A stretch of DNA of 64,000 bases from Olivibacter sp. SDN3 (GTDB lineage: Bacteria; Bacteroidota; Bacteroidia; Sphingobacteriales; Sphingobacteriaceae), in assembly GCF_014334135.1 (NCBI RefSeq), contig NZ_CP060497.1, positions 434,001 through 498,000 of the forward strand, in the 5' to 3' direction. A program made the position numbers and the translations under genes. Positions 28,000 to 35,786 of the stretch are shown in pieces. Below the pieces are notes generated by a model. The model was not told where the DNA came from, searched no databases, and was given only the letters and a program-made list of their open reading frames with translations. Every line of letters starts with the position of its first letter. The first letter of the stretch is position 1.

Positions 28000-28032
28000 A
28001 AAAACCATAGCGCCAATTTAAACATAGATGAT

Positions 28033-29301
28033 ATGATAAACCCCACCTCCATATTTAACCGTGTTGGACTTCCCAGATCATTATCTTGGGGCTACTTGGG
28101 CGTTTTAATCTTTATGATGGGAGATGGCGTTGAGCAAGGTTGGCTCAGCCCCTACCTCTTAGTGCACAACATGAGTATCGAGCAATCAGCTTCTCTGTTT
28201 ACCGTCTATGGTATTACTATTGCCGTTTCTTCATGGTTTTCGGGGGTACTTGCAGAGAGTTATGGTCCACGTAAAGCAATGGTTGTGGGTTTACTTCTTT
28301 ATATTATAGGCACAGTTGGCTTTGTTGGCTATGGTATGGGGAGTCTAAACTACCCCGTAATGTTAGCCACCTATGCCGTTAGAGGTTTTGGTTACCCCTT
28401 ATTTGCTTATTCGTTTCTCGTGTGGATAACCTACCGCACACCACAGCAAATGTTGGGTAGAGCCGTTGGCTGGTTTTGGTTTGTTTTTACCGGGGGGTTA
28501 AATGTTTTAGGGGCTTATTATTCTAGCTGGGCAATTGAGCGTTTGGGATATCAGAACACTTTATGGAGCTCTATTTTTTGGGTAGCACTTGGAGCACTGT
28601 TTGCTTTGGTAATCAACAAAGATCATTTTATATTAAAGTCGTCAGATAACAGTAACACCAAAACACAAGAACTTATGAAGGGGTTCACCATTATCAAAGA
28701 AGAACCTAAAGTATTACTGGGTGGCATTGTGCGCGTCATCAATACTACGGCTCAATTTGCCTTTCCGGTTTTCCTTCCGATCTATATGGCGCAATTCAAC
28801 ATCTCCACAAAAGAATGGTTACAGATTTGGGGAACCATTTTCACCGCGAACATTGTGTTCAATCTAATTTTTGGTTTTATAGGAGATCGTTTAGGATGGC
28901 GAAACACCATCATCTGGTTTGGAGGTATTGGATGTGGAATAACCACCTTATTATTGTTCTATGCACCCGCTTGGTTTGGTGGCAATTACTGGATTATTAT
29001 GATGGCAGGTGTCTTATGGGGCGCGCTACTGGCAGGCTACGTACCGCTTTCGGCATTGGTGCCTTCACTGGTAACTAAAGACAAAGGAGCTGCGATGGCT
29101 ATTCTTAACTTAGGCGCCGGCCTTCCCGTGTTTGTAGGACCGGCTATTGTTGGTCTGTTAATTGGAAGCATTGGCAGTGAAGGTGTCATCTGGATATTGG
29201 CAGGTCTGTATTTTTTAAGCGCAGTATTAACCACGTTCATTACACTCCCTATCGCAAAAAAAATCCCGATAGACGTCGTACAACGAGAAAACATAATTTA
29301 A
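28033..29301 (+). CDS. MFS permease, RbtT/DalT/CsbX family (polyol or related sugar uptake)
   Basis: The 422-aa protein has about 12 membrane helices and the marks of the polyol permease branch: GYLGVLIFMMGDGVEQGWLSPYL near the start, the MFS loop 2-3 motif GVLAESYGPRKAMVVG, and ARGFGYPLFAYSFLVW. Characterised relatives import ribitol, D-arabinitol or similar. A TTG-initiated frame from 27997 is rejected because it overlaps the promoter; the ATG at 28033 gives the family start (MINPTSIFNRVGLP). It is the first gene of the operon, and the dehydrogenase gene follows after 21 bases. Confidence 0.88.
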   Translation: MINPTSIFNRVGLPRSLSWGYLGVLIFMMGDGVEQGWLSPYLLVHNMSIEQSASLFTVYGITIAVSSWFSGVLAESYGPRKAMVVGLLLYIIGTVGFVGYGMGSLNYPVMLATYAVRGFGYPLFAYSFLVWITYRTPQQMLGRAVGWFWFVFTGGLNVLGAYYSSWAIERLGYQNTLWSSIFWVALGALFALVINKDHFILKSSDNSNTKTQELMKGFTIIKEEPKVLLGGIVRVINTTAQFAFPVFLPIYMAQFNISTKEWLQIWGTIFTANIVFNLIFGFIGDRLGWRNTIIWFGGIGCGITTLLLFYAPAWFGGNYWIIMMAGVLWGALLAGYVPLSALVPSLVTKDKGAAMAILNLGAGLPVFVGPAIVGLLIGSIGSEGVIWILAGLYFLSAVLTTFITLPIAKKIPIDVVQRENII

Positions 29302-29322
29302 TTAACATTACAAAAATAATAT

Positions 29323-30330
29323 ATGAATATCTTGATTACAGCCCCTTATTATGAAAAGGCACAGAAAGAATTAGCATCGCTTTTTGGGAAAGTTACCTAT
29401 CACTTATGGAAAAAAAAGGGAAGTGCTTATAGCGAAGAGGAATTAATCAAGTTGCTACAGGAAGTACGGCCAGATGCCCTCATCACTGAGCATGACCAGG
29501 TAACTGAACGTGTTATCCAGTCATACCCCGCACTAAAATTTATTGGTGTTTGCCGGGGTACACCTTCCAATATTGCGATAAACACAGCCACAGCCTTAAA
29601 AATTCCGGTATTTAATACACCTGCAAGAAATGCGCAAGCAGTAGCCGAAATGTTCATCGCCAATCTAATCACTTTCATGCGTAATACATTAGCTAGCATC
29701 AAATGGCTTGAAGACGAAAAATGGGAGGTCGGAGCACATACTTCTTATTTACAGTTCAAAGGAAATGAAATAGCAGGCAAAAAAATAGGCATGGTTGGCT
29801 TTGGTGCGGTAGGGCAAACCACGGCCAATATTTTGCAGCATTTTCCTACGGAGATATGCTATTATGACCCTTACTATACTTCCGAAAACCCTCATTTTTC
29901 AAAAGTCTCTTTAGAAGCAGTTTTTAGTACTTGCGATGTTGTCGCTATTCATCTCCCTGTCACAGAGCAGACCAAAGGCATGATCGCTAAAAGCCTGCTC
30001 TCTTTAATGAAAGAAGACGCTATTTTTGTGAATACCTCCCGGGCGGTTGTAGTAAATAGAGAAGATCTACTATCCGCTATTGAACAGGGAAAGATTAGGG
30101 GTGCAATTTTGGATGTATTTGATCATGAACCACCTGACGAAATAGACTATCAACTTATACACCATGATCATGTGCTTGCCACGCCACATATTGCAGGTGC
30201 TACTCACGAAGTGGAGAACCACCATGCCGATATTATGAACCGAGCATTAAAATCTTTTTTTAAAGAAGGACAGAAAGAAATTAAGCAACTAGTGAACAAA
30301 GAATTATTGGATCAAACCCATGATGGATAA
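29323..30330 (+). CDS. D-2-hydroxyacid dehydrogenase-family NAD(P)-dependent oxidoreductase
   Basis: The 335-aa protein resembles phosphoglycerate dehydrogenase-like D-2-hydroxyacid dehydrogenases without the ACT domain. It has an NAD-binding motif KKIGMVGFGAVGQTT (about 147-161) and the catalytic set of the family: an Arg segment (NTSRAVVVNREDLL), Glu in DVFDHEPPDE and His in ATPHIAGATHE. It would interconvert a 2-hydroxy acid and its 2-oxo acid, or a related substrate made from the sugar imported by the permease. It overlaps the next gene by 11 bases. Confidence 0.87.
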   Translation: MNILITAPYYEKAQKELASLFGKVTYHLWKKKGSAYSEEELIKLLQEVRPDALITEHDQVTERVIQSYPALKFIGVCRGTPSNIAINTATALKIPVFNTPARNAQAVAEMFIANLITFMRNTLASIKWLEDEKWEVGAHTSYLQFKGNEIAGKKIGMVGFGAVGQTTANILQHFPTEICYYDPYYTSENPHFSKVSLEAVFSTCDVVAIHLPVTEQTKGMIAKSLLSLMKEDAIFVNTSRAVVVNREDLLSAIEQGKIRGAILDVFDHEPPDEIDYQLIHHDHVLATPHIAGATHEVENHHADIMNRALKSFFKEGQKEIKQLVNKELLDQTHDG

Positions 30331-31786
30331 AAGGAGCAATCAACGGCAAAACGCTTATTTAGTGATCGATATAGGAACAGGAAATGTTCGTGTAGCCTCC
30401 GTATTACCTACCGGAAACATTCTTTGCTTAAAAAGAGAGAATGTACATTATGAAAAAGACACCGATTATCCAGATGCCATTTTTTTTAGTCCTGATCGTC
30501 TTTGGCAACAGATCATCGAGATGACCCAACAAGTTTTGCAAGATGCTGACAATTTAAATATTACAGCGATTACGGCTACCAGCCAGCGGGAGGGCGTGGT
30601 CGTGCTAGACGAGCAGGGCAAGGCGCTCATCGGTATGTCTAATCACGATAACCGTGGCAGAGAATGGGAACATTTGATAAAGGATAAATCGGCTGTGTAT
30701 GCCACTACCGGGAGGTACCCTACGGCCTTATTTTCTGCCCTAAAACTCGTTGGTCTGCGTGAGCGAAAAAAGGCAATTTGGCAAAAGGCAGCTTCTTTCA
30801 CCAGTATCAGCGACTGGGTAGAGTTCATGTTTTGTGATACGCTTGCCTACGAACATTCCCAAGCATCGGAAACCTTACTCTACGACATAAAAAAGGGTCA
30901 TTGGTCTGAAGACCTTTGCAAGGTTTTCAATCTTCCTTTCAATTTACTGCCTCCCTTGGTGTCATCAGGAAGCATTAAAGGACGAGTAAGATCTGCTATT
31001 GGTGAAATCCTCCATATGGCTCCAGACACCTTGGTCGTTACCGGTGGATCCGACACCCAAGTCGCCATTAAAAGTGTTGCTCCCACTTTAGACGACGTAG
31101 TCATCGTGTCAGGCACAACAACCCCTATCGTCAAGCTAATAAACACCTATACGGTTGACGAAAAAGAGCGCACCTGGACCAACAGACACATTGATTCGGA
31201 TACTTTTATACTGGAAGCCAACGCTGGTGTAACCGGCTTAAATTATCAACGACTAAAAGAGATTTTCTATCCAAATGAAGATTACGCCGTCATTGAAAAT
31301 GAATTGACTGCCATTAGTTACCATCAATGTATGGCTTCTCTTGGATCGCTTTTAGCTGACGAAAAATCGCCCCTCACCAAAGGTGGCTTTATCTTCCATG
31401 CACCGGTATCTCATCAATTGACAAGAGGAGACTTTGTTTGGGCTATTCTTTGGGACATTGCCTGCAGCATATATGAAAACTACAAAACATTGTGCAGCGT
31501 AAGACCCCATACAAAAAATTATATATTGGCTTGCGGAGGAGGCGTACAAAGCCGTACATTAAGGCGATTTCTTGCACACCTGCTCAACAAGGACATTATC
31601 ATTAGAGATACCTATTGGCAATCGTCGGTAGTCGGTGGGGCGTTCCTGTGCAATCAGGCTTTGAATAGACCTATCGCTTCACCTAATACCTCAGAAAAAA
31701 TTGTTCCGCAAGATCGAGAACAATACTTAGCACTTTATCAAGAATGGCAACAGGTACGAAATACCTTTAAAAAAATAAACACATGA
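30320..31786 (+). CDS. FGGY-family carbohydrate kinase, LsrK/YoaC-like branch
   Basis: The 488-aa protein is an actin/hexokinase-fold kinase with the phosphate-1 loop VIDIGTGNVR (about 16-25), the TSQREGVVV segment, the adenosine motif region (VTGGSDTQVA, ILACGGGVQSRTLRRFL) and a C-terminal GGAFLCNQA. TSQREG, then SNHDNRG, recalls the LsrK/YoaC branch (CSMREGIV) more than xylulokinase or glycerol kinase, but no lsrABCD, lsrF or lsrG genes are present, so I do not call it an autoinducer-2 kinase. It should phosphorylate the imported compound or a derivative. Its stop overlaps the next start by 4 bases (ATGA). Confidence 0.85.
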   Translation: MMDKRSNQRQNAYLVIDIGTGNVRVASVLPTGNILCLKRENVHYEKDTDYPDAIFFSPDRLWQQIIEMTQQVLQDADNLNITAITATSQREGVVVLDEQGKALIGMSNHDNRGREWEHLIKDKSAVYATTGRYPTALFSALKLVGLRERKKAIWQKAASFTSISDWVEFMFCDTLAYEHSQASETLLYDIKKGHWSEDLCKVFNLPFNLLPPLVSSGSIKGRVRSAIGEILHMAPDTLVVTGGSDTQVAIKSVAPTLDDVVIVSGTTTPIVKLINTYTVDEKERTWTNRHIDSDTFILEANAGVTGLNYQRLKEIFYPNEDYAVIENELTAISYHQCMASLGSLLADEKSPLTKGGFIFHAPVSHQLTRGDFVWAILWDIACSIYENYKTLCSVRPHTKNYILACGGGVQSRTLRRFLAHLLNKDIIIRDTYWQSSVVGGAFLCNQALNRPIASPNTSEKIVPQDREQYLALYQEWQQVRNTFKKINT

Positions 31787-33228
31787 ATGCATATGTGATC
31801 GGCATCGATATCGGCACACAAGGTGTGCGTACAGCTGTCGTTGATGCTACAGGAGACATTATAGCCAGCACCAGTAAATCATTTGAGCTTACCGAACGAT
31901 CGAGGGAGGAGCAATCGCCCTTAATGTGGTGGGAACACACCATAACTGCCCTTAAAGAACTGCTACACCAAGCTTCCTCATCGATAGACCTTCAAGCTAT
32001 CAAGGCAATTGCCGCCACGTCAACCTCCGGGACGGTGATTCCCATAGATATCGAAGGAAACCCTTTACACGATGCACTCATGTATAGCGACAAACGATCG
32101 GCCGAAGAGGGTGAATATTGCCGCGTCATAGCCCAGAAGTACTGCGAAGAAGGGTTTAATGCTTTCAACACTTCTTGCGGTTTACCTAAAATCCGTTGGT
32201 TTACGAAACACTTTCCTGAAAAAGTCGGAACCATCAATCAATGGATACATGCAGCCGATTTTATTACGGGAAGGCTAAGCGGAATTTACGATGTTACCGA
32301 TTATACCAATGCTTTAAAAACCGGTTTTGACATTACAAACCTACAATGGCCCGGATATCTAAAAAAACATTTGGTTAGCCAGTCTACCTGGCTCCAGCGC
32401 GTAGTTGCTTCCGGAACAGTCATAGGAGCGTTACAACCTAAACTGGCTCATAAGTTGAATTTAGCTAGTGTAGCTATTGTTGTAGGCATAACCGATGGAT
32501 GTGCTTCTCAGATGGCCTCGGGCGCGATATCTCCTGGAGATTGGAATACCACTATCGGTACCACTATGGTAATCAAGGGGGTTACAAAAGAAGCTCTGCG
32601 AGATCCTGAAGGGAGGATTTATAATCATCGTCACCCCGAAGGTTTCTGGATGCCGGGAGGTGCCAGCAATACGGGAGCCGATTGGATCAGCACAGATTAT
32701 GAGCAAGTGGATCTGGCATCTTTAAACGAACAAGCCGCCAAACTGACCCCTACATCCTACTTATCGTGGCCACTAAAACAAGTCGGAGAACGTTTCCCAT
32801 TCATTTCACCTCAGGCACGTGGCTTTTCGGTAAAAAACTTATCCAAAATCGAACAATACACTTCCAATATGGAAGGCGTGGCGTATCTAGAACGTTATGC
32901 TTACGAGCTCATTGAAAAACTATCCTCCGAAAAGGTGATAGCTGTTTTTACCGCTGGAGGGGGAAGTAATAGCGATACGTGGTTACGTATTAGAAGTAAT
33001 GTGCTCAACAAGCCTGTCTACCGGTGTAAGGAAGCGTCCGGTGTGCTTGGTGCCGCCATATGTGCTGCCTCAAAGACCATATTTAACACGGTCACTGAGG
33101 CTGTGGAACACATGACACACCGATCATTGGAGGTATATCCTGAGCGAAGTTTAGCAGCACGCTATGACGAAAATTATCATAAATTTATCCATTTGTTAAT
33201 ACAAAAAAAATACCTTACAGCATGTTAA
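31783..33228 (+). CDS. FGGY-family carbohydrate kinase, pentulose-kinase-like
   Basis: The 481-aa protein is a second FGGY kinase, clearly different from the preceding one. It has the phosphate loop IGIDIGTQGVRTAVVD, the ATSTSGTV segment, ITDGCASQMASGAI and WNTTIGTTMVIKGV (phosphate-2-like loop), and AVFTAGGGSNSDTWLRI as adenosine motif. This combination resembles the group that includes plant and cyanobacterial D-ribulose kinases. Two non-identical kinases in one operon suggest either two entry compounds or two steps separated by other reactions. It overlaps the phosphatase gene by 7 bases. Confidence 0.85.
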   Translation: MNAYVIGIDIGTQGVRTAVVDATGDIIASTSKSFELTERSREEQSPLMWWEHTITALKELLHQASSSIDLQAIKAIAATSTSGTVIPIDIEGNPLHDALMYSDKRSAEEGEYCRVIAQKYCEEGFNAFNTSCGLPKIRWFTKHFPEKVGTINQWIHAADFITGRLSGIYDVTDYTNALKTGFDITNLQWPGYLKKHLVSQSTWLQRVVASGTVIGALQPKLAHKLNLASVAIVVGITDGCASQMASGAISPGDWNTTIGTTMVIKGVTKEALRDPEGRIYNHRHPEGFWMPGGASNTGADWISTDYEQVDLASLNEQAAKLTPTSYLSWPLKQVGERFPFISPQARGFSVKNLSKIEQYTSNMEGVAYLERYAYELIEKLSSEKVIAVFTAGGGSNSDTWLRIRSNVLNKPVYRCKEASGVLGAAICAASKTIFNTVTEAVEHMTHRSLEVYPERSLAARYDENYHKFIHLLIQKKYLTAC

Positions 33229-33821
33229 CTGTCTATTTACTCCGACACGGTGAAACGTCTTATAATGCTGAGGGCAACCGTTATTGTGGCACTACAGATA
33301 TAGGGCTTACAGAAAAGGGCTTACAGCAGGCGCGTTTAGCCGCACAGTCACTTTCTTCCATTTCATTTGACGCAGCTTTCTCTTCGCCTTTAAAAAGAGC
33401 TTACGTCACCGCTATGCATGCCTGTAACCATAACATCGCCGTAAAGAAAGACGATCGGCTCATGGAGTTAGATTTTGGAAGTTGGGAAGGGAAAACCAGG
33501 GAAACGTTTGTAAAAGACGACCCTGCCCTGTGGCAGCAATGGGAACAAGCTCCCGAAATTAACCGCGCAGGAGGCACCGGAAATACAGGATCAGAAATTG
33601 CTGGTCGCGTAGACGATTTCTTCATGGAACTGCTAATACAGTACCCCAATGGCAATATTTTAGTCGCGGCACATAATACGGTTAATCGGCTTTATCTCGC
33701 CTATAAATTAGGAATGCCTTTGCGAAATTACCGTAGAATTGTCCAAGAAAATGCAGCCATCACCGTATTTAATTTAGATAATCATGGAGTTTTAACTCTA
33801 CAGCAATTAAACATACGTTAA
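33222..33821 (+). CDS. Histidine phosphatase-superfamily protein (phosphoglycerate mutase-like)
   Basis: The 199-aa cytosolic protein has the branch-1 signature LLRHGETSYNAEGNRYCG (about 5-22) with the nucleophile His, a Glu in MELDFGSWEGKTRE and the second His in VAAHNTVNRLYLAY, where AHN replaces the common SHG. Family members are small-molecule phosphatases (GpmB, CobC, PhoE) or mutases. In this operon it may remove a phosphate from an intermediate or act on toxic sugar phosphates; the partner is not known. The start overlaps the second kinase's end. Confidence 0.85.
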   Translation: MLTVYLLRHGETSYNAEGNRYCGTTDIGLTEKGLQQARLAAQSLSSISFDAAFSSPLKRAYVTAMHACNHNIAVKKDDRLMELDFGSWEGKTRETFVKDDPALWQQWEQAPEINRAGGTGNTGSEIAGRVDDFFMELLIQYPNGNILVAAHNTVNRLYLAYKLGMPLRNYRRIVQENAAITVFNLDNHGVLTLQQLNIR

Positions 33822-33831
33822 AAAAATTATT

Positions 33832-34719
33832 ATGCAACGATCATTTTTTCTGACATTTTTGCTTTTCATAAGCTTTTGTAGTTACAGTATCGCACAACAG
33901 AAACTTTATATTGTCCCACTGAAAAAAGCAGCAGATCTCTATCAATTTTTTGCCTATCACGGTCGGAATAAACCTATTATCAGTGGCCATCGGGGCGGTA
34001 TGGAGATGGGCTTTCCCGAGAACTCCCTAGAGGCATTTGAAAACACATTGAAATATATTCCGGCATTTTATGAAATAGATCCACGATTAACGAAAGACAG
34101 TATTATTGTACTGATGCACGATGCCACCTTGGAACGAACAACTACCGGAAAAGGCAAAGTAAGTGATTATACTTACCAGGAACTCCAGCAATTTAACTTA
34201 AAAGATGTAGCGGGTAATATTACCCCCTTCCGTATCCCAACGCTCGCAGACGCCATCGAATGGGCGCGGGGAAAAACCATTTTGAACCTCGATAAAAAAG
34301 ACGTTCCAATGGAAATGACTGCGGCCATCATAAAAGAGCATCAAGCGGAAACCTTCGTAATGGTTACTGTCCATAACGCCGAACAGGCTAAATTTTATTA
34401 CCACAAAAATAAAAAGCAAATGTTCTCTGCCTTTGTAAAAACGCCGGAAGAGCTAAAAATGTATGAAAATGCCGGCATCCCATCCAAACAAATGATCGCA
34501 TACATTGGCCCGGACATCAAGCCTGAGAATCAGGACATGTATAAACTATTGCATGGAAAAGGCATTCGCTGCATGATTTCCTCGGCATCTACTTACGACA
34601 AACTTGAGACAAAAGGAGAAAGAGCGGAAGCTTATCGTGCGATTATCAAAGATGGCGCCGATATACTGGAATCCGACCTACCAATTGAAGTCGGCGAAGC
34701 AATAGGGGCAGTAAAGTAG
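33832..34719 (+). CDS. Exported glycerophosphodiester phosphodiesterase (GDPD)
   Basis: The 295-aa protein has a signal peptide (MQRSFFLTFLLFISFCSYSIA) and a GDPD TIM-barrel: the active-site HRGGMEMGFPENSLEAFENT (His, Arg, Glu), the metal-binding YEIDPRLTKDSIIVLMHD (Glu, Asp, His) and ILNLDKKDV. It hydrolyses glycerophosphodiesters outside the cytoplasm, releasing an alcohol and glycerol phosphate. Its place at the end of the operon suggests the operon's permease takes up the released alcohol or polyol. The stop touches that of the convergent GntR gene with no gap. Confidence 0.9.
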   Translation: MQRSFFLTFLLFISFCSYSIAQQKLYIVPLKKAADLYQFFAYHGRNKPIISGHRGGMEMGFPENSLEAFENTLKYIPAFYEIDPRLTKDSIIVLMHDATLERTTTGKGKVSDYTYQELQQFNLKDVAGNITPFRIPTLADAIEWARGKTILNLDKKDVPMEMTAAIIKEHQAETFVMVTVHNAEQAKFYYHKNKKQMFSAFVKTPEELKMYENAGIPSKQMIAYIGPDIKPENQDMYKLLHGKGIRCMISSASTYDKLETKGERAEAYRAIIKDGADILESDLPIEVGEAIGAVK

Positions 34720-35757
34720 TTAAATAGATGCTCTTTTGAATAAATAAAAAGGCACTTCTATATGCTGTTTTGAGTTTTCCAATATTAATCTGGCCGCAGT
34801 TGACCCCATATTTTCAAAGTCGGTAGAAATAGTAGTTATACCGTTAAGAATAAACCTTTTAACGCGCGTCTCATTATAAGAGATCACGCCAACCTGTTTG
34901 CCTACTTCCAGCTTTAACGAAATAATTCTATCCAAAAGAATAACAAGATCATCCTCCATTAAATTGATATATACTTCACCTTCCCTGATGGGTTCCTTTG
35001 CTATGTCGCTTACCAGCAAGTGATCAAAAGCATATTGCTGACAAAAATGGTAGAAGCCTTTAATAATCTCCCGTGGAAAATAACTTTTATCTGGGAAAAT
35101 AAGCTTCAACGTATGGTATTTACTCAATTCATCTTTTGCCTGTTCCAATGCATGATAAATATCCACTTCAAAATTTTCGTATACCGCAGCATAATTTCCT
35201 TCTACTTCCGGCACCTTCTTATCCAGCAACAATAGCTTCTCCTTCGGAATCTGATTGATCACCTCCGCAGCCTTATCTCTTTCTTCAACAAAATGGGGGA
35301 TAATTACATAATGTGTGTATTCCTGTTTTTGGTTCTGTATTAATTTCTTGAATAGATTAAAATCGTTGTTATATACGTAAAAATCTACTGCGGCGTCTGT
35401 ACCCAAAGTTTTTATAAAAGCGTCGTAAACGATTTTTTTATGGGCACTGAGCTTGTTAAAAAGTAACATGATGCTCTTTTTTTGCCTAAAATCCGTACGG
35501 CTAACATAATAACCCTTACCTGGCACTGAATCGATCACACCTAGTTTTTTCAGGTATCGATAGCCTTTTTCTGCTGTATCTCTAGAAACCTCTAAGACAA
35601 AGCTCAACTCATTAATAGAAGGCAACATAATGTCTTTCTCCAATTTACCTTCTTTAATGGCATTCAGCACGGCATTGGTTAATTGCAGATATTTGGGCGT
35701 GACAGAAAATTCATCAATTCTAATATAATCGAAAAACGGATCGGTTTTCATGCACAT
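34720..35757 (-). CDS. GntR-family transcriptional regulator with LacI-type sensor domain
   Basis: The 345-aa regulator begins with a GntR winged helix (PKYLQLTNAVLNAIKEGKLE, about 20-39, then LPSINELSFVLEVSRDTAEKGYRYL), followed by a periplasmic-binding-protein-like ligand domain (GVISYNETRVKRFILNGITTISTDF) as in LacI-type sensors. It lies at the downstream end of the minus-strand polysaccharide locus, 29 bases from the last glycosidase gene, so it probably is co-transcribed with it and controls the locus. A start two codons further in (MKTDPFF) is possible. Ligand unknown, though a rhamnose-derived compound would fit. Confidence 0.88.
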   Translation of the reverse strand: MCMKTDPFFDYIRIDEFSVTPKYLQLTNAVLNAIKEGKLEKDIMLPSINELSFVLEVSRDTAEKGYRYLKKLGVIDSVPGKGYYVSRTDFRQKKSIMLLFNKLSAHKKIVYDAFIKTLGTDAAVDFYVYNNDFNLFKKLIQNQKQEYTHYVIIPHFVEERDKAAEVINQIPKEKLLLLDKKVPEVEGNYAAVYENFEVDIYHALEQAKDELSKYHTLKLIFPDKSYFPREIIKGFYHFCQQYAFDHLLVSDIAKEPIREGEVYINLMEDDLVILLDRIISLKLEVGKQVGVISYNETRVKRFILNGITTISTDFENMGSTAARLILENSKQHIEVPFYLFKRASI

Positions 35758-35786
35758 CGGTTAGAAAGCTGAAAGATACATAATTT

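Noticed and set aside
22835-28000. parS site near parAB
   Set aside because: I saw no CACGTG-centred 16-mer by eye; its absence is not proven, so nothing is annotated.
27115-34719. Autoinducer-2 (Lsr) uptake and processing operon
   Set aside because: No LsrABCD importer, LsrF or LsrG; the permease is MFS and the second kinase and GDPD do not belong to Lsr.
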